From Betaproteobacteria bacterium (lineage in GTDB: Bacteria > Pseudomonadota > Gammaproteobacteria > Burkholderiales > SG8-39): a stretch of DNA of 64,000 bases. Location of the stretch: the NCBI GenBank assembly GCA_947482825.1, contig CANKMT010000003.1:1-64000 (forward strand), given 5' to 3'. The notes beneath the pieces were generated by a model. That model saw only the letters and a list, made by a program, of their open reading frames with translations, searched no databases and was not told the origin of the DNA. Positions 16,049 through 26,800 of the stretch are shown piece after piece (the stretch's first letter is position 1; every line of letters begins with the position of its first letter). A program made the position numbers and the translations under genes.

Positions 16049-16333
16049 GTGGACGGCGAAACCGACTTCATCAAGCGCGAGACGCTGCTCGAGTTCCCGA
16101 CCGAGTTTCCGATCAAGGTCATGGGCCGCCGGGAAGGCGATTTTGCCCAGGGCGTGATGGCGATCGTGTTGCGACACTCGCCGGACTTCGATCCGAAGAC
16201 GATGGAGATGCGGCCAAGCAGCAAGGGCAAGTACCTTGGGCTGACCGTGACAATCCAGGCGAAATCGCGCGAGCAGCTCGACGCCCTCTATCGCGATCTC
16301 TGCGGCCATCCTGCCGTGGTCATGGTGCTGTGA
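16049..16333 (+). CDS. ybeD: YbeD family protein (DUF493)
   Basis: A 94-residue protein: LLEFPTEFPIKVMGRREGDF, then a GKYLGLTVTIQAKSREQLDA block and [15 protein letters not shown]493 proteins have an ACT-like fold; one proposed role is a link to lipoate metabolism, mostly from conserved linkage with lipB, as here. GTG at 16049 is the first usable start after the transaminase stop (16043). Its stop overlaps the lipB start (GTGA). Confidence 0.88.
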   Translation: MDGETDFIKRETLLEFPTEFPIKVMGRREGDFAQGVMAIVLRHSPDFDPKTMEMRPSSKGKYLGLTVTIQAKSREQLDALYRDLCGHPAVVMVL

Positions 16334-16986
16334 TCGAAGCCGCGCTCGAGGAGGCGCGCCTGCGCGTGCCGCCGGTGGTCAGGAAGCTCGGGCTCGTCGA
16401 CTACGAGGAGGCGCTCGGGGCAATGCGCAAGTTCACCGCGCATCGCGGCGAGAACACGCCGGACGAACTCTGGCTGCTCGAGCATCCGCCGGTCTACACG
16501 CTCGGGCAGGGCGCGGACCCTTCACACGGGCCGCGCGGGCCTGGTGCGATCCCGGTACTGCGCGTCGAGCGGGGTGGCGAAGTCACGTACCACGGCCCCG
16601 GGCAGTTGGTGGTCTATGCGCTCGTAGACATCGCGCGGCGGGGCATCAAGGTCCGCGAATATGTGCGGTTGCTGGAGCAAGGCCTCATCGACTTCCTCGC
16701 TGCGTACTCCGTAAGCGGCGAGCGCAAGAGCGGCGCCCCGGGCGTCTACGTCAACGGTGCAAAGGTCGCGGCGCTTGGCGTGCGCATCAGCCGGGGCCGC
16801 GCGTTCCACGGCCTGTCGCTAAACGTCGACATGGACCTCGCGCCGTTCGGCAGGATCGATCCGTGCGGCTATCCGGGGCTCGCCGTGACGCAGACTCGCG
16901 ACCTCGGCATTGCAGCCAACGTCGACACGCTCGGCCCGCAACTTGCGCACCGATTGCTGACGCTGCTGGGGAAAAGCCATGCGTGA
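16330..16986 (+). CDS. lipB: Octanoyltransferase LipB
   Basis: A 218-residue enzyme that moves octanoate from acyl carrier protein to lipoyl-dependent apoproteins. [16 protein letters not shown], the acyl-thioester Cys179 (RIDPCGYPG) and Lys145 (NGAKVAALG) give the Cys/Lys dyad. GTG start overlaps ybeD by 4 bp; its end overlaps lipA by 8 bp, so the three form a coupled unit for lipoate attachment and synthesis. Confidence 0.95.
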   Translation: MIEAALEEARLRVPPVVRKLGLVDYEEALGAMRKFTAHRGENTPDELWLLEHPPVYTLGQGADPSHGPRGPGAIPVLRVERGGEVTYHGPGQLVVYALVDIARRGIKVREYVRLLEQGLIDFLAAYSVSGERKSGAPGVYVNGAKVAALGVRISRGRAFHGLSLNVDMDLAPFGRIDPCGYPGLAVTQTRDLGIAANVDTLGPQLAHRLLTLLGKSHA

Positions 16987-17920
16987 ACCCGGGGTCAAGG
17001 AAAAGGGGCAGGCGAAAACCTCGCGGATTCCCATCAAGATCGTCCCCAAGGAAGCGCTCAAGAAGCCGGACTGGATTCGCGTCAAGGCGGCGAGCGGGAA
17101 TTCGCGCTTCGCCGAGATCAAGCAGATCCTGCGCGAGCAGAAACTGCACACGGTCTGCGAAGAAGCCTCGTGCCCGAACATCGGCGAATGCTTCGGCAAG
17201 GGCACTGCGACCTTCATGATCCTCGGCGACATCTGCACGCGCCGATGCCCCTTCTGCGATGTGGGCCACGGCCGGCCCCTCGCGCCGGACGCGGAGGAAC
17301 CCAGGCACCTGGCCGAAACCATCGCGCGGCTGCGCCTGCGCTACGTCGTGATCACCAGCGTGGACCGGGACGACCTCAAGGACGGCGGCGCACAGCATTT
17401 CGTCGACTGCATCCGCGCCGTGCGCGAGCGCTCGCCGGACACCACCATCGAAGTCCTCGTGCCGGATTTCCGCGGACGGCTGGACCGAGCGCTCGAGATC
17501 CTCGTCAATGCCCCGCCCGACGTGATGAACCACAACATGGAAACCGTGCCGCGGCTTTACCGCCAGGCGCGACCGGGCGGTGACTACAAGCATTCGCTTA
17601 CGCTGCTGCAGGAATTCAAGCGCCGCTACCCGGGGGTGCCGACCAAGTCCGGCCTGATGGTGGGACTTGGCGAGACCGACGACGAGATCCTTGCCGTGAT
17701 GCACGACCTGCGCGCGCATGAAGTGGACATGGTGACGATCGGCCAGTACCTCCAGCCAAGTCCTCATCATTTGCCGGTGGAACGCTATGTGCATCCCGAC
17801 GTCTTCGCAAGGTTCGAGCGCGAAGCCAAAGCCATGGGCTTCCGGCATGCGGCGATCGGCGCGATGGTGCGTTCGTCCTATCATGCGGACCGGCAGGCGC
17901 ACGAAGCCGGCGTTGGCTAG
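16979..17920 (+). CDS. lipA: Lipoyl synthase LipA
   Basis: A 313-residue radical-SAM enzyme that inserts two sulfurs into protein-bound octanoyl groups. The auxiliary cluster ligands are Cys60, Cys65 and Cys71 (CX4CX5C), and the radical-SAM cluster is Cys86, Cys90 and Cys93 (CTRRCPFC). The C-terminal RSSYHAD holds the serine that ligates the auxiliary cluster in known enzymes. Last gene of the ybeD-lipB-lipA unit; three small stem-loops follow downstream. Confidence 0.97.
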   Translation: MREPGVKEKGQAKTSRIPIKIVPKEALKKPDWIRVKAASGNSRFAEIKQILREQKLHTVCEEASCPNIGECFGKGTATFMILGDICTRRCPFCDVGHGRPLAPDAEEPRHLAETIARLRLRYVVITSVDRDDLKDGGAQHFVDCIRAVRERSPDTTIEVLVPDFRGRLDRALEILVNAPPDVMNHNMETVPRLYRQARPGGDYKHSLTLLQEFKRRYPGVPTKSGLMVGLGETDDEILAVMHDLRAHEVDMVTIGQYLQPSPHHLPVERYVHPDVFARFEREAKAMGFRHAAIGAMVRSSYHADRQAHEAGVG

Positions 17921-17938
17921 GCCCGGACGAACCAGGAA

Positions 17939-18011
17939 ATGTACTGGTAACAGTACATCAATTGACCGGAGAGTCAATCCCCGCTTAGGCCTTTGAAATC
18001 AAATGTCAAAG
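17939..18011. other. Three tandem stem-loops between lipA and the DUF4197 gene
   Basis: ATGTACTG / CAGTACAT (17939-17958, loop GTAA), ATTGAC / GTCAAT (17961-17978) and CTTTGA / TCAAAG (17991-18011) are three perfect inverted repeats in a row. None is followed by a T run, so they are not ordinary terminators. They could stabilise the lipA 3' end or sit in the 5' leader of the next gene. Confidence 0.55.
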
Positions 18012-18045
18012 AATATTGCTCTAACGGCAGTTATAGGAGACCGGC

Positions 18046-18726
18046 ATGAGAAAGAACCTTACCACCCTGCTTGCTGGACTTGTCCTGGCCGCGCCCGCCC
18101 TGGCGGGGCTTGAGTCGATCACCAACCAGGACGCGTCCAGCGGCCTGCGCGAAGCCCTCGTGGCCGGAACGCAGTACGCAGTCGACTCGCTGGGCAAGAC
18201 CGACGGGTTTTTCGGCAACGGCAAAGTTAAGATCCCGCTGCCGGAATCGGCGCAGAAGATCGAAAAGCTGATGCACCAGTTCGGGATGGGCAAGCAAGCC
18301 GATGACCTCGTCCTGACGATCAACCGGGCCGCGGAAGCGGCCATGCCAGAGGCCAAGACGCTTCTGGTCGATGCGGCGCGCAAGATGAGCGTGCAGGATG
18401 CCAAGGCGATCCTCACCGGAGGCCAGGATTCGGCGACGCAATACTTCAAGCGCACCACCAGCGACCAATTGCAGAAGAAATTCCTGCCGATCGTCCAGAA
18501 GGCCACTTCCAAAGTGCAGCTGGCGCAGAAGTACGACGAGTACGCGGGCAAAGGCGTGAAGTTCGGGTTGGTCAAGAAGGAGGACGCGGACCTCGATACC
18601 TACGTCACCCGGAAGGCGCTCGACGGCCTTTTCGTCATGGTGGCCGAACAGGAAGCCAAGATCCGCCAGAACCCGGCCCAAGCTGTCTCAGGAATCCTGA
18701 AGAAGGTCTTCGGCGCAATGAAGTAG
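18046..18726 (+). CDS. DUF4197 family secreted protein
   Basis: A 226-residue protein with a signal peptide (MRKNLTTLLAGLVLAAPALA). The mature part is helical, with DASSGLREALVAGTQYAVDS, a TDGFFGNGKVKIPLPESAQK block and a YVTRKALDGLFVMVAEQEAK C-terminus, all typical of DUF4197. Function unknown; probably periplasmic. TATAGGAGA just upstream includes the ribosome site. Its stop abuts the stop of convergent polA with no intervening base. Confidence 0.9.
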   Translation: MRKNLTTLLAGLVLAAPALAGLESITNQDASSGLREALVAGTQYAVDSLGKTDGFFGNGKVKIPLPESAQKIEKLMHQFGMGKQADDLVLTINRAAEAAMPEAKTLLVDAARKMSVQDAKAILTGGQDSATQYFKRTTSDQLQKKFLPIVQKATSKVQLAQKYDEYAGKGVKFGLVKKEDADLDTYVTRKALDGLFVMVAEQEAKIRQNPAQAVSGILKKVFGAMK

Positions 18727-21549
18727 TCAGTGCGCCTTGTCCCAGTTATCGCCGACGCCGACATCGACGATGAGATGGACGTCCAGTTTTGCGACGTCTT
18801 GCATCAGGCCCGGCAGCGCGCTGCGGACCGCCCCGAGTTCAGCATCCGGCACCTGCAGCACGAGTTCGTCGTGGACTTGCATGACAAGCAGCGTGGCGTG
18901 CTTGCCGGCTTCCAGCCAACCCTGCACGCTGATCATCGCAAGCTTGATGAGGTCGGCGGCGGTGCCCTGCATGGGCGCGTTGATCGCGGCCCGCTCCGCT
19001 GCCTGGCGCCGTTGCGGACCGCCGCTCTTGATTTCCGGGAGCCATAGCCGCCGCCCGAAGACGGTCTCGACGTAGCCACGGCTGCGCGCCAGTTGGCGCG
19101 TTTCCTGCATATACCGCGCAACGCCCGGATAGCGGGCAAAGTAGCTGTCGATATAGGCCTGCGCGGTGGCGCGTTCGATGCCGAGGTTCTGCGCGAGGCC
19201 GAACGCCGACATGCCGTAGATGAGGCCGAAGTTGATCGCCTTGGCGGCGCGGCGTTCGTCCGAGGTGACCTCGTCGATCTTTCTCCCGAACACTTCAGCA
19301 GCCGTCGCCCGGTGCACGTCGTGGCCATGCTCGAATGCGTGCCGCAAGCCCGCGTCGCCGGAGAGGTGCGCCATGATGCGCAACTCGATCTGCGAGTAGT
19401 CGGCGCTCATGATCTTCCAGCCCGGCGGCGCGATGAACGCTTCCCGGATCCGCCGGCCTTGCGGCGTGCGGATCGGGATGTTCTGCAGGTTCGGGTCGTT
19501 AGACGACAGCCGCCCCGTGACGGCAACCGCCTGAGAATAGGTCGTGTGCACGCGCCCGGTCTTGGCGTCGATCATGCGCGGCAACTTGTCGGTGTAGGTG
19601 GATTTGAGCTTGGCGATGCCGCGGTACTCCAGCAGGATCTTGGGCAGCGGATAGTCGGCCGCGAGCTCCTGCAGGACGTCTTCGTCTGTCGAGGGCTGTC
19701 CGCCGGGGGTCTTCTTCTTCACCGGCAGGCCCTGGCGCTCGAACAGGATCTCCTGGATCTGCTTTGGTGAATTGAGGTTGAAAGGCTGGCCGGCGGCCTG
19801 GTGGGCCTTCTGTTCCAGTTCCAGCATCTCCTTGCCCAGTTCGTTGCTCTGCGCCTCGAGCAGGCCGGCGTCGATGAGCACCCCGTTCCTTTCCATCTTG
19901 AGCAGTATGGGCATCACCGGCATCTCGATAGTCTCGTAGATGCGCTTGAGCTTCTCGTCCGCGGCGATCTTCGGGTACATCACTTCGTGGACCGAGAGCG
20001 TGCAATCGGCGTCCTCGGCTGAATACGCCGTCGCCCTTTCCACGTCCACCTCGGCGAACGAGATGCGCGAAGCGCCCTTGCCGGTCACCGCGTCGTAGCT
20101 GATCGTTTCCCAGCCACGATGGCGGCGGGCGAGTGTTTCGAGGTCGTGTCGCTCGTGAACTTCGAGCACATAGGATTCGAGCAGCGTGTCGTGCGCGATG
20201 CCGCGCAGGGTCACGCCGTGGTTGGCGAGGATGTGCGCATCAAACTTCAGATTCTGGCCGACCTTGCATGGTCTGTCGCTTTCGATCCAGGGTCTCAGGA
20301 TCGCCAGCGAGCGCTCGACGCCGAGCTGCTCGGGCGCGCCCGCATAGCGATGCGCCACCGGCGCGTAATACGCAACGTCGTCGAAGGCGAACGACAGGCC
20401 GACGAGATTGGCGACCATCGGCTCAAGTCCATCGGTTTCGGTGTCGAAGCCGACCAGGCCCGCCGCCTCGAGCCGGGGGACGAGGGCGCGCAGCCCGGCT
20501 TCATCGATCACCATCACATAGCTGCGGCGCTCGGCGTGTGCATGCGCGGCGGGCGTGGTTGCTTCGGGTGGGGTGCGGAAGTCGCGGGCGTCGGCGCGCT
20601 TCTCCGGCTCGGCGGGACCGCCGTCGAGTTCGCGCAACCGGCTCTTGAAGCCGAAGCGCGCGAACAACTCGCGCAACTTTGCGGCGTCCTGGAGGTCCTT
20701 GTGGAGGTCCTCGAGCGTGACCGGCAGCTCGCAGTCGCGTTTCATCGTGAGCAACCAGCGCGCCTTGGGAAGCCACTCGAGCGACTTGCGCAGGTTTTCG
20801 CCGACGACCCCGCCGATCTCCCCGGCGTGCGCGACCACGGCATCCAGCGACCCGTACTGCTGGATCCATTTCGCCGCGGTCTTCGGCCCGACCTTTGGGA
20901 CGCCGGGCACGTTGTCCACCGCGTCACCGACCAGGGAGTAGAAGTCCACGATCAGTTCGGGCGGCACCCCGAACTTCTGCTTGACGCCTTCGATGTCGAG
21001 CTTTTCGTTGGTCATTGTGTTGACGAGCGTCACCTGCGCATCGACCAGTTGCGCGAGATCCTTGTCGCCAGTGGAGATCACGCAGTTCATGCCGGCTTGT
21101 TTCGCCCGCTCGGCCAGGGTGGCGATCACGTCGTCCGCCTCGACGCCGTCGACGCCGATCACCGGCCAGCCCATCGCGGCGATCGCTTCCTTGAGCGGCT
21201 CGATCTGCACGACGAGGTCCTCTGGCATCGGCGCGCGCTGCGCCTTGTATTCCGGGTAGGCGTCATCGCGAAACGTCTTGGCCTTGGTGTCGAACACGCA
21301 GGCGCGCGCCTCGGCCTTGTAGTCGCCAGACAGCCTTCGCAACATGCTCACGACGCCGGAAATTGCGCCCGTGGGTTCTCCTTGTGCGTTCCTGAGGTCA
21401 GGCAGCGCGTGGAATGCGCGATACAGGTACGAGGAGCCGTCGACCAGCAGCAGCGTTTTGGGCGTTTCTTCCTTGGATTCCACTGTCGGAGCGCTCTCGA
21501 GACTGGCAGGCGCCGGCGCCGGGAACTTCGGCTGGCGTGGCGGGAACAA
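18727..21549 (-). CDS. polA: DNA polymerase I
   Basis: A 940-residue repair and Okazaki-fragment polymerase. The 5'-3' nuclease domain begins LLLVDGSSYLYRAFHALPDL. The 3'-5' proofreading domain keeps its Exo motifs: GFDTETDGLEP, NLKFD and YSAEDAD. The polymerase palm and fingers show DYSQIELRIMAHLSGD, RRAAKAINFGLIYGMSAFGL and MQVHDELVLQVP. The longest reading starts at TTG 21549; a GTG at about 21483 would remove some 20 Pro-rich residues, so the start is uncertain. Proofreading looks intact, unlike in many bacterial PolA. Confidence 0.96.
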   Translation of the reverse strand: MFPPRQPKFPAPAPASLESAPTVESKEETPKTLLLVDGSSYLYRAFHALPDLRNAQGEPTGAISGVVSMLRRLSGDYKAEARACVFDTKAKTFRDDAYPEYKAQRAPMPEDLVVQIEPLKEAIAAMGWPVIGVDGVEADDVIATLAERAKQAGMNCVISTGDKDLAQLVDAQVTLVNTMTNEKLDIEGVKQKFGVPPELIVDFYSLVGDAVDNVPGVPKVGPKTAAKWIQQYGSLDAVVAHAGEIGGVVGENLRKSLEWLPKARWLLTMKRDCELPVTLEDLHKDLQDAAKLRELFARFGFKSRLRELDGGPAEPEKRADARDFRTPPEATTPAAHAHAERRSYVMVIDEAGLRALVPRLEAAGLVGFDTETDGLEPMVANLVGLSFAFDDVAYYAPVAHRYAGAPEQLGVERSLAILRPWIESDRPCKVGQNLKFDAHILANHGVTLRGIAHDTLLESYVLEVHERHDLETLARRHRGWETISYDAVTGKGASRISFAEVDVERATAYSAEDADCTLSVHEVMYPKIAADEKLKRIYETIEMPVMPILLKMERNGVLIDAGLLEAQSNELGKEMLELEQKAHQAAGQPFNLNSPKQIQEILFERQGLPVKKKTPGGQPSTDEDVLQELAADYPLPKILLEYRGIAKLKSTYTDKLPRMIDAKTGRVHTTYSQAVAVTGRLSSNDPNLQNIPIRTPQGRRIREAFIAPPGWKIMSADYSQIELRIMAHLSGDAGLRHAFEHGHDVHRATAAEVFGRKIDEVTSDERRAAKAINFGLIYGMSAFGLAQNLGIERATAQAYIDSYFARYPGVARYMQETRQLARSRGYVETVFGRRLWLPEIKSGGPQRRQAAERAAINAPMQGTAADLIKLAMISVQGWLEAGKHATLLVMQVHDELVLQVPDAELGAVRSALPGLMQDVAKLDVHLIVDVGVGDNWDKAH

Positions 21550-21649
21550 TGATTATCTCAGAGTTCCCCTGGATGGTCGTCCGGGCACGGGCTCGATGCG
21601 CATGGAGGCGAGGATGATTCTGCTAGAATTCCGGCGATTCCCAATCGCC

Positions 21650-21991
21650 ATGCGCAAACTCCTTTCCGCCGTCGTTCTCGCTGCCGCTCTCCCTGCCTTT
21701 GCGCAGTCGGGTGCGCCGCTCAAGCTCGAGCCCCTGCCGGCGCCGCCTCCGATGGCGCCGGGCCTGTCCGACGCCGAAGACAGCGGGCCGCGAGTGAACA
21801 TTCCGTTGCAGAGGGAAGACAAGGTCGAGGAAGTGCGCGAAAACGGCCGCGTGGTGATGATGAAGGTCACGCCGCCCGGCGGCGTTCCGTACTTCCTGAT
21901 GGACAACACCGGCAACGGCAACTGGATCCGGCGCGACTCGCTCGACGACGGGGTGCGCGTGCCGATGTGGACCATCCGCACTTTCGACTGA
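21650..21991 (+). CDS. DUF2782 family secreted protein
   Basis: A 113-residue protein with a signal peptide (MRKLLSAVVLAAALPAFAQS) and the DUF2782 core: a charged REDKVEEVRENGRVVMMKVT strand, GGVPYFLMDN and a C-terminal VPMWTIRTFD. Function unknown. TAGAAT at 21624-21629 may be the -10. It lies divergent from polA and 4 nt ahead of thrB, a neighbourhood common in betaproteobacteria. Confidence 0.85.
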   Translation: MRKLLSAVVLAAALPAFAQSGAPLKLEPLPAPPPMAPGLSDAEDSGPRVNIPLQREDKVEEVRENGRVVMMKVTPPGGVPYFLMDNTGNGNWIRRDSLDDGVRVPMWTIRTFD

Positions 21992-21995
21992 TCGC

Positions 21996-22952
21996 TTGTC
22001 GGTCTTCACGCCGGTCTCCGAAGCCCAGCTGGCCGACTGGCTGAGGCATTATTCGGTCGGCGCACTCACGCTGCTCCAGCCGATTGTCGCCGGCATCGAG
22101 AACACCAACTACTTCGTCACCACCACGCAAGGCGCCTATGTGCTTACGCTGTTCGAAAAGCTCGGCGCGAAGGAACTGCCGTTCTACCTGAACCTGATGG
22201 CGCACCTTGCGCGGCACGGGATCCCCTGTCCGGCGCCGATCGCGGATCTGGCCGACCAGTACCTCGGGGAGTTGAACGGCAAGCCTGCCGCGCTGGTGAG
22301 CCGCCTGCCGGGGCAGTCGGTCGCCCGGCCGGGGCGCGCCCAATGCGGGCAACTCGGGGCGCTGCTTGCGCGCATGCATCTCGCGGGGCGCTCCTACCCG
22401 GGCTACCTCGAGAATCCGCGCGGCCCGAAATGGTGGCGGGAGACCGCGCCGCAGGTGCGCCCGTTCCTGGACGCCGAGCGGAGCGCCTTGCTCGACGCCG
22501 AAATGGCTTTCCAGGGCCGGCACCGGTTTGCGGATCTGCCACGCGGCCCGGTCCATGGCGATCTCTTTCGCGACAACGCAATCTTCGAAGGCGGGCGGCT
22601 CTGCGGGGTCTTCGACTACTACTTCGCGGGCATCGACGTGCTGCTTTTCGATGTCGCCGTCTGCGCGAACGACTGGTGCCTGGCGGATCCGACCGCCGAT
22701 CGGCGATTCGAGCCGTCGCTGGTCAGCACCTTCCTGGCCGAGTACGCTGCCGTCAGGCCTTTTACCCCGGCCGAACGCGAGGCCTGGCCCGTACTGCTGC
22801 GCGCTGCGGCATTGCGTTTCTGGCTGTCGCGGCTTTACGATTTCCATCTTCCTCGCCCTGGCGAACTGGTGCATGCGCATGATCCCGAGCACTTCCGAGA
22901 AATCCTTTCACTGCGCGCGGCCCCCGGGTTCGCTCCGCCATGGTTGACGTGA
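21996..22952 (+). CDS. thrB: Homoserine kinase (aminoglycoside-phosphotransferase type)
   Basis: A 318-residue ThrB of the APH-fold class, phosphorylating L-homoserine for threonine synthesis. GIENTNYFV is the nucleotide loop, HGDLFRDN (187-194) the catalytic loop, and GVFDYYFAGIDVLLFDVAVC the metal-binding segment. TTG at 21996 gives the usual MSVFTPVS start. It overlaps the next gene by 13 bp. Confidence 0.94.
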   Translation: MSVFTPVSEAQLADWLRHYSVGALTLLQPIVAGIENTNYFVTTTQGAYVLTLFEKLGAKELPFYLNLMAHLARHGIPCPAPIADLADQYLGELNGKPAALVSRLPGQSVARPGRAQCGQLGALLARMHLAGRSYPGYLENPRGPKWWRETAPQVRPFLDAERSALLDAEMAFQGRHRFADLPRGPVHGDLFRDNAIFEGGRLCGVFDYYFAGIDVLLFDVAVCANDWCLADPTADRRFEPSLVSTFLAEYAAVRPFTPAEREAWPVLLRAAALRFWLSRLYDFHLPRPGELVHAHDPEHFREILSLRAAPGFAPPWLT

Positions 22953-23758
22953 GCGTGCAGGCCCGGCTGGTGCCCGGCTCGCGCGGCTGGCGCTGGCTGG
23001 CCGACGGCTGGAAATTGTTTCGCGCAGCCCCGCTGTCGTGGATCGCGCTCGTATTCGGCTACTGGATGATCATGACGGTGGTGAGCGTCGTGCCATTCGT
23101 CGGCGTGGTTGCGGTGCTGGTTCTGGTCCCCGGTTTTTCGGTCGCGTTCATGGCCGCGAGCCGGGTGTCCGAGCATCGCCAGCCGGTCCAGCTTCTGTTG
23201 CTTTTTGCCGGGTTCCGCGAAAACCTGCGCGGCCAGATCATCCTTGGTTTCGTCTATTTCGCCGGGATCGTTCTCCTTCTTGCGGCGAGCACGCTTGCCG
23301 ACGATGGTGCGCTGGCGCGCTGGATGGTCACCGGCGCCCGGCCGGGAACGCAGGTCATCCAGTCCGACGCTTTCCTGTACGCGCTGATGATCGCGGCCAC
23401 CGTTTATGCGCCCTTGATGATGCTTTTCTGGTTCGCCCCCACGCTGGTCGCCTGGCATTCGATGCCTGTGGGCAAGGCGCTTTTCTTCTCGCTGTTTGCC
23501 TGCCTCGTGAACTGGCGCGCCTTCACGGTCTACGGCGTGGCATCGGCTCTGGTTCTTCTGGTCGCGCCTTTCGTGGTGTTGTTCATGCTGCTGCTGTTTT
23601 CCGGCGGCACGCTTCGCCCGGCCGCGATGGCCGTGCTGTTCCCCTTCGTACTTGCGATGATGCCGACGCTGTTCGCAAGCTTCTATGTGAGCTATCGCGA
23701 TATCTTCGCGCCGTTGCCGCAGGAAGGTGCGCCACAGGACATTCCCACACCGGAATAG
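22940..23758 (+). CDS. BPSS1780-like integral membrane protein
   Basis: A 272-residue protein with about six hydrophobic helices (for example ISWIALVF-type region at residues 35-75, then near 95-120, 145-165, 175-215 and 225-250). The N-terminal GSRGWRWLADGWKLFRAAPL is shared with a betaproteobacterial family found beside thrB and polA. No catalytic motif is visible; function unknown. ATG at 22940 lies inside the end of thrB. Confidence 0.75.
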   Translation: MVDVSVQARLVPGSRGWRWLADGWKLFRAAPLSWIALVFGYWMIMTVVSVVPFVGVVAVLVLVPGFSVAFMAASRVSEHRQPVQLLLLFAGFRENLRGQIILGFVYFAGIVLLLAASTLADDGALARWMVTGARPGTQVIQSDAFLYALMIAATVYAPLMMLFWFAPTLVAWHSMPVGKALFFSLFACLVNWRAFTVYGVASALVLLVAPFVVLFMLLLFSGGTLRPAAMAVLFPFVLAMMPTLFASFYVSYRDIFAPLPQEGAPQDIPTPE

Positions 23759-23862
23759 TGGTCTGACCCGGGCCGGCTGGAGCCCGATTGGGTGCGCGCG
23801 ATGTGGCCGTGGGCGCGGGGACCGTGAGCTAGAATTCGTGCCCCATCGGTGGCATCGCACAC

Positions 23863-26800
23863 ATGCAGCGCCTTCGCGAGATCCCTTATAACTACACCTC
23901 ATTCTCCGACCGCGAGATCGTCGTGCGGTTGCTCGGTAGCGAGGCCTGGGACCTGATCAGCGAATTGCGCGCGGAGCGCCGCACCGGGCGCTCTGCGCGC
24001 ATGCTGTACGAGGTGCTCGGCGAAATCTGGGTTGTCCAGCGCAACCCTTACCTCGAAGACGACCTCATCGAGCACCCGAAGCGACGCGCGCAGGTGCTGT
24101 CCGGAATGCGCAAGCGCCTGGAGGAAATCGAGGCGCGGCGCGGCGACAGCGACAAGGTCGATGCGCTGCTGGCCGCGGCGAGCGACGCGGTCGCGAAATT
24201 CGAAGTTGAGTTCGACCTCACGCGCAAACTCCGCCGCAAGACCCTACGCCGCCTTTCGCGCGTTACGCGCAAGGACAACATTGCCTTCGATGGGTTTGCG
24301 CGCGTCTCGCACGTCACCGATGCGACGGACTGGCGGGTCGAGTACCCGTTCGTCGTGGTCTCCCCGGATACCGAGGAGGAAGTGCAGCCGATCGTGCGCG
24401 AGCTGGTCCGCCTGGGCCTCACGATCATTCCGCGCGGCGGCGGCACCGGCTACACCGGCGGTGCAGTCCCGCTCACGCGGCGCTCCGCGGTGGTCAACAC
24501 CGAGAAACTCGAAACCCTCGGCCGCGTCGAGGACGTAGTGCTGCCGGGCCTCGAACGCACGACCACGGTGATCCGGTGCGGCGCGGGCGTGGTGACGCGG
24601 CGTGTGATGGACGCAGCAGAGGAAGCCGGGCTCGTCTTCGCGGTGGATCCAACCTCGGCCGATGCGTCGTGCATCGGTGGCAATGTCGCAATGAATGCCG
24701 GCGGGAAGAAAGCCGTGCTCTGGGGCACGGCAATCGACAACCTTGCTTCATGGCGCATGGTGACGCCGGATGCCGAATGGCTCGAAATCGAGCGCGTCGG
24801 CCACAACCTGGGCAAGATCCACGATGCGCAGAAGGCCACTTTTCGCGTCTGTCGGTATGCCGCGGACGGCCGCAAACTGCTCGAGGAATCCCACATCGAG
24901 ATCCCGGGCAGCGGCTTTCGCAAGACCGGCTTGGGCAAGGACGTCACCGACAAGTTCCTCTTCGGCCTGCCGGGCGTGCAGAAGGAAGGCACCGACGGGA
25001 TCATCACTTCGGCGCGCTTCATCCTGCACCGGATGCCGGCGCACATCCGAACGGTCTGCCTGGAGTTCTTCGGCAACGCACACGACGCGGTGCCGGCGAT
25101 CGTCGAGATCAAGGACTACCTCGACGCGCACCCGGCCGCGCAGCTCGCCGGCCTCGAGCACCTCGACGAGCGCTATCTGAAGGCGGTCGGATATGCCACC
25201 AAGGCGCGCCGCAACCAGCGGCCGAAGATGGTGCTGTTCGGCGACATCGTGGGCGACAACGTCGACGATGTTGCGAGTGCGGCCTCGGCCGTGGTGCGCC
25301 TTGCGAACGCACGGGGCGGCGAAGGCTTCGTCGCCGTCAGCGCCGAGACACGCAAGCGCTTCTGGCTCGACCGAGCGCGCACCGCGGCGATCGCCAAGCA
25401 CACCAATGCGTTCAAGATCAACGAGGACGTGGTAATCCCGCTGCCGCGCCTGGCCGACTATTCCGATGGCATCGAGCGCATCAACATCGAGCTGTCGATC
25501 GCCAACAAGCTCGAGCTACTCGATGCCTTGTCCGCCTATTTTTCGGGTGATTTGCCGCTCGTGCAGCAGGACGTCAAGGTCTCCCCCGCGGAGTTGCTCG
25601 GCGACCGGGCGCAACGCGCTCTTGAATCGATCGAGCGGGTGCGCTCCCGCTGGCAGTGGCTGCTCGATCACCTCGATTCGCCGGCCCTGGAACTGACTTC
25701 GGAACTCTCGGGCTGGGGAACGCTCCATTCCGAACTCTCGCAGGAGTATGCGACAGTCTTTGCGGCGGTTCAGGCACATGCCCTGCGGGTTTCGTGGAAG
25801 GCCGAACTGCGCGACGACCTCATGCGCATCTTCAGCGGCCTTGCTTTCGGCAAGGTGGTAGATGGCGCCCAAGGGGTTCACAAGACGGTGCTTCGCGGCC
25901 GCGTGTTCGTCGCGCTTCACATGCACGCAGGCGATGGAAACGTGCATACGAACATTCCGGTCAATTCCGACGACTACCTGATGCTGCAGCGGGCCAACCT
26001 TGCGGTGGCAAGGATCATGAAGCTCGCAAAATCCCTCGGCGGGGTGATCTCGGGCGAGCACGGCATCGGCATCACGAAGATGGATTACCTTGAAGCGGGG
26101 GAAATCGAGGCTTTCCGCGCATACAAGCAGAAAATCGATCCGGAGGGCCGTTTCAATGCGGGCAAGCTGCTCGCGGGCGGCGACCTCTCCAAGGCCTATA
26201 CGCCGAGTTTCTCCCTGCTGGGCGCCGAGTCTCTGATCCTGGAGCAATCGGACCTCGGCGCGATCAACGAGTCGATCAAGGACTGCCTGCGCTGCGGCAA
26301 GTGCAAACCGGTGTGCGCCACCCACGTGCCGCGTGCCAACCTCTTTTATTCTCCGAGGAACAAGATCCTCGCCACGTCCCTGCTGACCGAGGCGTTCCTG
26401 TACGAGGAGCAGACCCGGCGCGGTGTGTCCTTCGCGCACTACGACGAGTTCAGCGACGTCGCCGACCACTGTACGGTGTGCCACAAGTGCGAGAGTCCCT
26501 GCCCGGTGGACATCGATTTCGGCGACGTGTCGATCGCGATGAGGAACCTGCTGCGCCGGCAGGGCAAGCGCCGCTTCAACCCGGGCACCGCGGCATCGAT
26601 GCTGTTCCTCAACGCGACCGACCCGCGCAAGATCAAGGCGGTGCGCACCGTGATGATCGAGTGGGGATACGGCCTGCAGCGGCTGGCCTACCGATTCGCA
26701 AAACGGGTGGGGCTCGCAGGACGCCAGACGAAGCGTCCACCGGCCACGACGGGCGGCCGGCCGGCGCTGGTTGCCCAGGTAATCCACTTCATCAACAAGC

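Noticed and set aside
20119-21552. Plus-strand frame of 477 codons opposite polA
   Set aside because: Shadow of the polymerase gene, whose exonuclease motifs on the minus strand are complete.
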